Shown in pieces: positions 1-6,109 of a DNA stretch of 14,494 nt. Origin of the DNA: Bacillota bacterium (GTDB lineage Bacteria > Bacillota_E > JAJZYS01 > JAJYTV01); NCBI GenBank assembly GCA_021845645.1, contig JAJZVM010000100.1:1-14494 (forward strand), read 5' to 3'. The notes beneath the pieces were generated by a model. It saw only the letters and a program-made list of their open reading frames with translations, searched no databases and had not been told where the DNA came from. Within the stretch, counting starts at the first letter, position 1, and the number at the start of each line of letters is the position of its first letter. The translations under genes and the position numbers were made by a program.

Positions 1-67
1 TGGGGAGACCGGGAGCGGTGAGGTGCGCGGCCTATGCGCGCGTTCAGTTAACCGGCCAATACGGACT

Positions 68-96
68 TTGACGCTTCCTTCCAAGGTAGGTAGCAT
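68..96 (+). promoter_or_regulatory. Candidate sigma-70 promoter of the recombinase operon
   Basis: A -35 box TTGACG (68-73) and a -10 box TAGCAT (91-96) are separated by exactly 17 bp. The -35 matches the consensus in 5 of 6 positions and the -10 in 4 of 6. The predicted transcript would start near 103 and have a leader of about 80 nt before the first recombinase gene. The -10 box lies inside the spacer of an inverted repeat (CCAAGG/CCTTGG, 81-86 and 99-104). No experimental support; the call rests on boxes and spacing only. Confidence 0.5.
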
Positions 97-107
97 GGCC
101 TTGGGAG
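78..107. promoter_or_regulatory. Imperfect inverted repeat flanking the -10 box, possible operator or recombinase site
   Basis: The arms CTTCCAAGG (78-86) and CCTTGGGAG (99-107) are inverted copies matching in 8 of 9 positions, with a 12-bp spacer that contains the candidate -10 box. A protein bound here would block the promoter. Alternatively it could be a binding site for the tyrosine recombinases encoded next to it. The repeat is short, so chance is possible. Confidence 0.3.
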
Positions 108-120
108 AGCTTTCCGGGAG

Positions 121-165
121 GCTCCCCTGGTGCAGGAGGCCGTAGGCCGAAGGCGCCAGGGGAGC
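121..165 (+). repeat. Leader hairpin just upstream of the first recombinase
   Basis: GCTCCCCTGG (121-130) is perfectly complementary to CCAGGGGAGC (156-165). The stem extends inward by three more pairs, including one G:U. The 19-nt interior can itself fold through two GGCC blocks. The hairpin would form in the 5' leader of the recombinase mRNA and ends three bases before the G-rich ribosome binding site (168-173), so it could influence translation or transcription. There is no T tract, so it is not a standard terminator. Confidence 0.5.
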
Positions 166-181
166 GCGGGGGGTATGCGTC

Positions 182-1273
182 ATGTTCCATGTGGAGGCGC
201 GCGAGGAGACCCCGTTCTTCGCGGTCCTGGACGACGAGGGCCAGGAGGTCGCGGTCATCGCAGGGTACCTTGGGTATGTCGCAACGCGCGGGTTCTCACG
301 CCACACCGTGCGCGCCTACGCCTACGACATGCTCGCCTTCTGGCGCTGGCTCGAGGCGACGGGCAAAGACGCCCGGCAGGTGACGACCGAGGATCTCCTC
401 CGGTACATCGAGTGGGAGAAGCGCCGAGAAAACCCGCAGCGACCGGGCAGGAACGTCTATCGGCTGGAAGACGGCCGCGCCGGCGGTGTGGCCATCGCCA
501 CGATCAACCGGCGCCTTGCGGCGATCTACGGCTTCTACGAGCACCTCATGCCTATCGATTCGGATGGCCTCCCGCGCAACCCCGTGCCGCGCGGGCTGGT
601 GAGCCGCGCCTGGACGATGGCGCCCTACGGGCTCCTTGGCCACATCCGGCGACGCGTCAGCAGGAGCGCCTTGCGCCTGAAGGCTCCGCAGCGGCTCCCG
701 CGCGGCCTCACCCCGGCCGAGGTGGAGCGCCTTGTCGGGAGTTTCCGCACTTTGCGGGACAAGTCCATTGCACTCCTTATGCTCTACGGCGGCCTGCGAT
801 CGAGCGAGCTCCTGTCGTTACAGTTGCGCGACGTGGACCTCCCCGGTGGTAGGGTGCGCGTCTGGGGCAAGGGCGGGCGCGAGCGCGTGGTGCCGGTGGA
901 TGGGGACGCCCTGCGCCTTGTCCACCGCTACATCCTCTACGAGCGGCCGGAGTCGGAGGAGTCCCTGATCTTCCTCGCCGCCAAGGGTCCCCACCGCGGG
1001 AAACCGCTCACCCCGGCGGGACTGCGCCGGATCTTCCGTTACCACCGGGCGCGGTCAGGGGTGCCGGCGGGCAACCCGCATCGCCTGCGCCACACCTATG
1101 CGACCAACCTGGCGCAAGCCGGCGTCGACGCCTACGTGCTGCGAGACCTGATGGGCCACGCCCACATCGAGAGCAGCCTCGTCTACATCCATCTCACCGC
1201 GCAGCACCTGCGCGAGGAGTACGATCGGGCGCTCCAGCGCGTGAAGGCGGGTGGACGGCATGACGGCGAGTAG
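182..1273 (+). CDS. tnpA: Tyrosine recombinase, Tn554 TnpA-like
   Basis: This 363-aa protein is a site-specific DNA recombinase that cuts and rejoins DNA through a phosphotyrosine intermediate. Residues about 25-135 form the SAM-like core-binding domain and about 175-350 the catalytic domain. All expected active-site residues are visible: R206 (GGLRSSEL), K230 (WGKGG), H300-x-x-R303 (HRLRH), H326 (LMGH) and the nucleophile Y335. The start is ATG at 182, eight bases after a GGGGGG ribosome binding site (168-173). The length is close to the 361 aa of Tn554 TnpA, and the next gene, overlapping by 14 bp, has the length and layout of TnpB; this gene order is the reason for the Tn554-family name. 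A chromosomal Xer protein is less likely because of the coupled partner. No frameshift or missing residue is seen, so it appears functional. Confidence 0.85.
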   Translation: MFHVEAREETPFFAVLDDEGQEVAVIAGYLGYVATRGFSRHTVRAYAYDMLAFWRWLEATGKDARQVTTEDLLRYIEWEKRRENPQRPGRNVYRLEDGRAGGVAIATINRRLAAIYGFYEHLMPIDSDGLPRNPVPRGLVSRAWTMAPYGLLGHIRRRVSRSALRLKAPQRLPRGLTPAEVERLVGSFRTLRDKSIALLMLYGGLRSSELLSLQLRDVDLPGGRVRVWGKGGRERVVPVDGDALRLVHRYILYERPESEESLIFLAAKGPHRGKPLTPAGLRRIFRYHRARSGVPAGNPHRLRHTYATNLAQAGVDAYVLRDLMGHAHIESSLVYIHLTAQHLREEYDRALQRVKAGGRHDGE

Positions 1274-3257
1274 CGCGGAGACAGGTAGGCCGCCGCGTCC
1301 TCAGGTCGCCGCGATCCTTGAAGACTACGCGGGCTTCACCCTGCGCCTCGGCCTTTCATATCACTCCAGATACGAGCGCCTGCGCGGCGCCCAAGAGCTG
1401 CTCGCACGTCTCGACGGACTCGACTGGCACAGCCCCTCCGTGGCGGCGGCCCTCGAAGGCCTTCAGCAGCGCGAGAACTCCTTCGTCTCGTACCTGCTGC
1501 TGCACGGCCACCTGCGGCCTGGCTACTCCTACCTGCTTTCGCACCATCCGCAGCTCGTACGGCAGGCGCCATATTCGCCCTACGCGGAAGACGTCGCTGC
1601 AGTGATCGCAATCGCCCCGCAGCTCGGGTTCACCCCGTATACCGTCAGTAGTCTCCTGACCGAGGTGCTGATGCGCGTCCTGGTGCAGGCCGGAAAGCGC
1701 CTTCGTGATCTCACTCCCGCGGACTTCAAGGACTTCCGCACTGCCACCCAGCGCTGGGAGAAGGAAACCGGACAAACGACCAAGTACTGGCACCATTACG
1801 TGCACGCGGCGGAGACCGTGCTCTACCACCTTGGGGTCTATGAGCGGCCAACTCCGCACGGCCATGCGCGCGAGCACACCTGGGCGGGCTACCTGAAAGG
1901 GGTGGTCCAGCCTGAGTTGAAGGCCGAGATGCTGCGCTACATCGAACAGATGGCCGCCACCCGACGCACCTCGACCGTGATCGGCTACTGCCACTCGCTC
2001 GTGCCGTTTGCCCGCTACCTCGCGGAGCACCATCCCGAGGTGCGTAGCGTCGGCGATCTCCGCCGGGATGCCCACATCGAGCCCTACCTCGTCTGGAACG
2101 CGACGCGAGAGTGGACACCGCGCGGCGGGACCCCGCAGATCTACAGCGCGAGGGAGCGCCAGCACGGTGTGCTGGACATCAAGTTCTTCCTCGACACCAT
2201 CACCGAGTGGGGCTGGGAGGAGGCGCCCAAGCGGCGTCTCCTGTTCCCGAGCGATGTCCCGAAACAGGATAAGCCCCTGCCGCGCTTCATCCCGCAGGAC
2301 CAGGAAGCACGCCTGATGGTGGCGATCCGCACGTTGCAGGACCCTTTCCAGCGCTACCCCTTGGAGATTCTGCGCGCCACGGGGCTGCGCATCGGTGAGC
2401 TGCTGAACCTCGAACTGGACTGCGTGCACCAGGTGCCGGGCCAGGGGGCTTGGCTCAAGGTGCCGCTCGGCAAGCTGCGCACGGAGCGTATGGTGCCGAT
2501 CGATGAGGAGACCGTGGCGATGTTCGACAACATCGCGCAGGCGCGAGGAGCCGTGCGACCGCTGCCGCATCCCGAGACCGGACGCCCCACCGAGTTCCTG
2601 CTCATGCGTCACGGTACGCGCGTCAGCATCGCCCTCATCCGCAACACTCTGAGGCGCGCGGTGGGGATGGCGGGGCTCGTGGACGCCAAAGGCCGGCCAC
2701 TGCACATCACCCCGCATCAGTTCCGCCACACCTACGCGACCGCATTGATCAACGCCGGCATCAGCCTGCCAGCCCTGATGCGGCTACTCGGCCACGTCAG
2801 CGCGACCATGAGCCTGCGCTACGGCCACCTCTTCGACGCGACAGTCAGGCAGCAGTACGAGGCAGCGCTCAGCGCAGCGAAGAGCCAGTACTCGCCGGCG
2901 ATGGTCGAGGTTGCGGCGGCCGCATCCAAGGAGGAGCCGGACTCCAACTGGATTGAGAGCGGCAAGCTCAAGACCCGACTCGCCCACGGCTACTGCCTGC
3001 GCGAGCTAGCGCAGCAGGCCTGTCCAGTCGCCAACGTCTGCGAACGCTGTCCGGCGTTCTTGCCGCTGTTGGAGGAGCAGGAGACGATCCGGCGCCAGAT
3101 GGAAGACGTCAAGCTGCTCATCCGGGACGCGACGATGCGTGGCTGGGAGACGGAAGTCCGGCGGCACAAGAATGTGGCGGATAATCTGGAGACGCTTCTA
3201 AAGAGCCCGGCCGATCCTACAGGAACAGAAGCGGCGCATCGTGGTGACACGGTCTAG
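1260..3257 (+). CDS. tnpB: Large tyrosine recombinase, Tn554 TnpB-like
   Basis: This 665-aa protein is a second tyrosine recombinase expected to act together with the upstream one during insertion and excision. The catalytic domain occupies residues about 345-545: R377 (ATGLRIGE), K405, H486-x-x-R489 (HQFRH), H512 (LLGH) and nucleophile Y521 are all present. A long N-terminal region of about 340 residues precedes it. After the catalytic domain there is a cysteine cluster C579-x8-C588-x5-C594-x2-C597, probably zinc-binding, and then a charged, probably coiled-coil tail. I chose ATG 1260, which overlaps the preceding gene by 14 bp and has GGTGG upstream; GTG 1251 is the alternative. Tn554 TnpB is 630 aa with the same order of parts. 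The stop lies only 5 bp from the end of the convergent regulator gene, and no tnpC-like gene follows. Confidence 0.85.
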   Translation: MTASSAETGRPPRPQVAAILEDYAGFTLRLGLSYHSRYERLRGAQELLARLDGLDWHSPSVAAALEGLQQRENSFVSYLLLHGHLRPGYSYLLSHHPQLVRQAPYSPYAEDVAAVIAIAPQLGFTPYTVSSLLTEVLMRVLVQAGKRLRDLTPADFKDFRTATQRWEKETGQTTKYWHHYVHAAETVLYHLGVYERPTPHGHAREHTWAGYLKGVVQPELKAEMLRYIEQMAATRRTSTVIGYCHSLVPFARYLAEHHPEVRSVGDLRRDAHIEPYLVWNATREWTPRGGTPQIYSARERQHGVLDIKFFLDTITEWGWEEAPKRRLLFPSDVPKQDKPLPRFIPQDQEARLMVAIRTLQDPFQRYPLEILRATGLRIGELLNLELDCVHQVPGQGAWLKVPLGKLRTERMVPIDEETVAMFDNIAQARGAVRPLPHPETGRPTEFLLMRHGTRVSIALIRNTLRRAVGMAGLVDAKGRPLHITPHQFRHTYATALINAGISLPALMRLLGHVSATMSLRYGHLFDATVRQQYEAALSAAKSQYSPAMVEVAAAASKEEPDSNWIESGKLKTRLAHGYCLRELAQQACPVANVCERCPAFLPLLEEQETIRRQMEDVKLLIRDATMRGWETEVRRHKNVADNLETLLKSPADPTGTEAAHRGDTV

Positions 3258-3262
3258 CTCGA

Positions 3263-4462
3263 TCAGTGATTGTTAGCTTGATGGACAAGTTCCTTGGTTC
3301 GCGAACTGGCATGACCGAAGGAAAACAGCAGCGATAGTGCCGTTCCTAAACGGTGCTCGTGATCATCCCGTAGCGACTCGGGCAGTGAGGGCGTAGGCAG
3401 CGAAGCCCCTCGCAAGACGAACGACAGGGCCGCCATCGTCCACAGGTCCTGGGGATCCTTCGAACCCTCAAGGGACTCGAAACGAGCCAACGCGAGCAAC
3501 GCTCCGGGGTGATCGCCGACCATGATCCGGCAGAGGCAGGCCTCAGCCAACGTCGCTGCAGTCGACGAGGCGTCTGAGGTCCCACTTTCCAACGCCGCGG
3601 ACAGATGCGTCAACGCGCACTCGAGCAGCCCAAGCTGTCGATAGAAGACTGCGAAGTTGTGATGAAACATCGCCTGCCGCTCGGGGTCATTCGCCAAGCT
3701 ACTGAGCGCAGGCATAATCCCGGCCGCTGTCTTGATAGAGCGGACCTGGGAGATGCAGATGATTTGGCCAAGTCGGCAGTCGAAGAACCACGGCGTGGCG
3801 CGCAGATCCCCGGCGGCGTGGCGGTAGTCTGCCAGCGCCTCGCGGTAGGAGCCCATCCTCAAGAGAAAGTTCGCCCGTTCCAGTTGGGCATAAGCACGTT
3901 CGCGCCGGTGAGCAATGTCCTGGAACCCCGAGATCGCCGCGTCAAACTTCGCGACGGTCTGTGCGATGGTGCGCGTCCTGCTTAGAGCGAGGGCACGGTT
4001 GTACGTCGCAACGGCCCTTTCATAGGGATCCGACGATTGCTGGGCCGAACGTTCCGCCAGCCTCATCCAGTGGAGCGCTCGCCCATAGGAGCCCACTGCG
4101 TAGGCGTACCGCCCCCATTGGTGGTAAACCTCGCCGCGGAGGTGATTGGGGCTGAGCCGTGCCAAGGTCCGGACGCGTTCGAAGATGAGGCGGACGCTAT
4201 CAAGTTCTCCCCGGTCGATGAGATGCCTGGTGATGAAGAGTAGGGCGCGGAGACTGGTCTCCTCTTCCACCCATGGCCTGACCCACTCCGTGGGCGGAAC
4301 CGTGATTAAATCGGTGAGCTGAATGAGGGTGTCCGCAGCCACCCGGGTGCGACCTGCTTCGATCCTGGACAGGGTCTCACGCCGGATCCCCGCCAAAGCC
4401 GCAAGCTGGGCGACTTTCAGCCCAGCCTGGACCCGGCGGTCTCGAAGAACTCGACCCAGCAT
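3263..4462 (-). CDS. XRE-family regulator with TPR-like C-terminal domain (RRNPP-like)
   Basis: This 399-aa protein is probably a DNA-binding transcription regulator controlled by a small ligand, most likely a peptide. Residues about 4-58 form an XRE/Cro helix-turn-helix, with VAQLAALAG and the recognition helix RRETLSRIEAG. Residues about 70-370 consist of repeated helical pairs with TPR-like spacing of small and aromatic residues, for example GRYAYAVGSYGRALHWMRLA and ANFLLRMGSYREALADYRHA. This architecture and length are those of PlcR, Rgg and NprR. The start is ATG 4462 because GGAGG lies 6 bases before it; an upstream in-frame TTG at 4528 would add 22 residues lacking domain character. 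A divergent small secreted-peptide gene begins 107 bp away, with an inverted repeat in between, which supports a peptide-sensing role. The ligand and targets are inferred, not shown. Confidence 0.8.
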   Translation of the reverse strand: MLGRVLRDRRVQAGLKVAQLAALAGIRRETLSRIEAGRTRVAADTLIQLTDLITVPPTEWVRPWVEEETSLRALLFITRHLIDRGELDSVRLIFERVRTLARLSPNHLRGEVYHQWGRYAYAVGSYGRALHWMRLAERSAQQSSDPYERAVATYNRALALSRTRTIAQTVAKFDAAISGFQDIAHRRERAYAQLERANFLLRMGSYREALADYRHAAGDLRATPWFFDCRLGQIICISQVRSIKTAAGIMPALSSLANDPERQAMFHHNFAVFYRQLGLLECALTHLSAALESGTSDASSTAATLAEACLCRIMVGDHPGALLALARFESLEGSKDPQDLWTMAALSFVLRGASLPTPSLPESLRDDHEHRLGTALSLLFSFGHASSRTKELVHQANNH

Positions 4463-4480
4463 TGAAGTCCTCCAAGTGTG

Positions 4481-4491
4481 ACCAAATTGGT
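4481..4491. promoter_or_regulatory. Perfect inverted repeat between divergent regulator and peptide genes, candidate operator
   Basis: ACCAAATTGGT consists of two perfect 5-bp arms around a central A. It lies 18 bp upstream of the regulator start and 78 bp upstream of the peptide start, in the only non-coding stretch between them. XRE proteins commonly bind such dyads and often control their own gene and the neighbour. No clear -35/-10 pair could be assigned around it on either strand; TACACT (4506-4511) is a weak -10 candidate for the peptide gene. Confidence 0.45.
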
Positions 4492-4569
4492 GAGCTGATA
4501 GGCTGTACACTCCTTCGCCGTGGCCCAATGCTTACCCTGTAGGAGTTTCCATGGAAGGGAGGATAATGG

Positions 4570-4746
4570 ATGCGGCGGGCAAGTCTGTTGGCGCTTCTTT
4601 GGGTTGCAAGCTTCCTGCTGCCGGTGCAGACGGCGGCAGCGGCGCAGGCGATTGGAGCGGCGCCGAGTTCGACGACGGCGACTGTAGGTATTGGTCCCTG
4701 TGGGAACGCGCCAGGGGGTCCGGGTCCACTCGTACCTCAGGGGTGA
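4570..4746 (+). CDS. Small secreted peptide precursor, candidate pheromone
   Basis: This 58-codon gene is easily missed because of its size. The start ATG has a near-ideal ribosome binding site, AAGGGAGG (4555-4562), seven bases upstream. The product begins MRR, followed by a hydrophobic stretch (residues 4-19) and an AQA signal-peptidase site (25-27), so it should be exported by the Sec pathway. The predicted exported part (28-58) is rich in Gly, Pro, Ala, Ser and Thr, has a single cysteine (C44) and ends GPGPLVPQG. Placement divergent from an XRE-TPR regulator suggests a pro-peptide that is exported, trimmed, re-imported and bound by that regulator, as with PapR/PlcR and SHP/Rgg. A small antimicrobial or structural peptide is the alternative. 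The peptide sequence itself is not one I recognise. Confidence 0.65.
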   Translation: MRRASLLALLWVASFLLPVQTAAAAQAIGAAPSSTTATVGIGPCGNAPGGPGPLVPQG

Positions 4747-4897
4747 GAGGGTGATGGGCCGGCCTTGTCTTAGCACCTGCCGCTGCATCCCTGCATCGAG
4801 CTGATGGCGAGCATAAGCACTCGTCGATCGTGACGATAGAAGTCTTCTCGGAAAGCCGCGGCAGGGCCAGCTGATTTCGAGGGAGAGAAGGGTAACG

Positions 4898-6040
4898 ATG
4901 TTGAAAAAGTATCTGGTTCTCGCAGGTGTTGCAACCGCCTTGGTCCTAGGAACTGGCGTTATCGGAGCATCAGCATCCGCTCAATCTCAACCGTCGCCCT
5001 CGGCCTCTGCACTAACTGTCTTGCAACAGGCGGCCGAAGGGATGGCCAAGACCCAGCTACTCGATGGACATTTGTCAATCGACACCTTGTCCATAACCCC
5101 GACGACCACCACTCAGAATCAAAACGAAGTGACAGTTAGCTACAGAGTGGACGGATCGACTCAGTTGAATTACCCAACTCCCCAGGATGTTCCTAAGCTA
5201 AAAGCGGAAATCGCCTTCCAGGCCGATACTCCACTTGATAGCGCTCAAGCGTTCTATGTACAGGCGAAGATTCAGAAAGACACTGCTCTGCTTCAGAGCT
5301 ACATCGTCTCACCCAACCCATTTTCGGAGGATCTCACGGCTACTGGGTCGCTGGCGTCGGACGGTAGCATCATACCCGGAACTGTGAACGTATACTTCGT
5401 GGACGACCAAGGCAACAGTATTCCGGCCACCCAGGTCATCAACGACATGCCTACCGCATCAACCGTAGAAGCTAGTACGCAGGAGGGGCTAGCTAATGTA
5501 GTTAGCCACTTTACCCATAGCATCTCAGCCTCCACATTATCATCATCTTCATCAGGAGGCCTTTACGAGGGCGAGCAGGCCCAGGTGCTGTACGTCAACA
5601 GTTATACCGATAACACATCAACGGAGTGCGCCGGCGGCACCAACCCCACTTACCAGGACCAAAGCTATTGGAATCCAGCGTACGAGCATATTTGGTGCAA
5701 CGATTGCGCTAATTATGCTTCGCAGGGCCTGTATGACGGAGGCCTCTACCTGAACAGTACGTGGGAACCCTATACCAGTGACTGGGTCGGCGCGCAGGGA
5801 TTGAACACTTACCTGATTTCGTTGGGGTCTACACCAGAATCATACTCCGCCGCCAGCGCCGGCGATATGGTGTTCTTGGGTACGCCCGGCTCCTTCTACC
5901 ACGCGATGACGGTTACGTACGACGACGGGACCAATGTTCGTGAAAGTGCCCATACCAGTGATCGAAAGGATATTTCCGACTTCAGCCCCAGTTGGTCGGT
6001 AGCCCACTTCTACAACACGTTCCTGATTAGCCTTGGCTAG
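4898..6040 (+). CDS. Secreted amidase_6-like protein, putative cell-wall hydrolase
   Basis: This 380-aa secreted protein has an N-terminal Sec signal (MLKK, hydrophobic core to about residue 22, ASA-type cleavage near residue 28). Residues about 35-215 form an unrecognised, Ser/Thr-rich region, probably beta-sheet. The C-terminal domain (about 230-380) resembles the putative amidase domain family amidase_6, a papain-like fold: NxxYxDQSYWNP, then WCNDCANYASQGLYDGG with the likely nucleophile C270, then SWxxA-like and AGDMVF segments and a probable catalytic H335 in FYHAMTV. Such domains are thought to cleave peptide or amide bonds in cell-wall material. The start is ATG 4898, with AAGGG five bases upstream. 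It lies 151 bp after the peptide gene on the same strand, so it could be a target of the regulator. Base composition is visibly more AT-rich than in the flanking recombinase and ATPase genes. Confidence 0.7.
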   Translation: MLKKYLVLAGVATALVLGTGVIGASASAQSQPSPSASALTVLQQAAEGMAKTQLLDGHLSIDTLSITPTTTTQNQNEVTVSYRVDGSTQLNYPTPQDVPKLKAEIAFQADTPLDSAQAFYVQAKIQKDTALLQSYIVSPNPFSEDLTATGSLASDGSIIPGTVNVYFVDDQGNSIPATQVINDMPTASTVEASTQEGLANVVSHFTHSISASTLSSSSSGGLYEGEQAQVLYVNSYTDNTSTECAGGTNPTYQDQSYWNPAYEHIWCNDCANYASQGLYDGGLYLNSTWEPYTSDWVGAQGLNTYLISLGSTPESYSAASAGDMVFLGTPGSFYHAMTVTYDDGTNVRESAHTSDRKDISDFSPSWSVAHFYNTFLISLG

Positions 6041-6050
6041 CTCCGGAATG

Positions 6051-6088
6051 AGTTCAGCAGGCAGACCATATTGTCTGCCTGCTGAACT
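6051..6088 (+). terminator. Perfect 16-bp hairpin after the amidase gene
   Basis: AGTTCAGCAGGCAGAC (6051-6066) and its exact reverse complement (6073-6088) are separated by the 6-nt loop CATATT. The hairpin begins 10 bp after the amidase stop and ends 6 bp before the ribosome binding site of the next gene. Its strength suggests a terminator or an mRNA 3'-end stabiliser separating the two genes. It is not followed by a run of T, so it is not a canonical intrinsic terminator; a repeat element or an anti-SD-type regulator is possible. Confidence 0.55.
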
Positions 6089-6109
6089 TCCCACAAGAGG
6101 AGGATTCTC

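Larger units (their letters stand above)
68..3257 (+). mobile_element. Tn554-type transposition module, boundaries unknown
   Basis: Two overlapping tyrosine recombinases of TnpA and TnpB type with their own promoter form the transposition module of a Tn554-like element. Elements of this family have no terminal inverted repeats, so ends cannot be read from a single window. The third family gene, tnpC (a small protein that affects efficiency and orientation of insertion in Tn554), is not present directly after tnpB. Either the element has lost it, or this branch works without it. Genes to the right may be cargo. Confidence 0.5.

Noticed and set aside
1356..2729. 457-codon minus-strand frame opposite tnpB
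   Set aside because: It is rich in His, Arg and Gly without domains and mirrors a gene with all catalytic residues intact on the other strand; long antisense frames are expected in GC-rich coding DNA.
3605..3985. 126-codon plus-strand frame after tnpB, about the size of Tn554 TnpC
   Set aside because: It starts 348 bp after tnpB, lies entirely antisense to the well-supported regulator gene, and shows no TnpC-like helical pattern.
4551..4754. A 67-codon plus-strand frame beginning at ATG 4551 as the main gene of this interval
   Set aside because: The overlapping frame at 4570 has the better ribosome binding site (AAGGGAGG, 7-nt spacing) and a complete signal peptide with cleavage site, while the 4551 product has no recognisable feature. 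It is kept only as a possible regulatory overlap.
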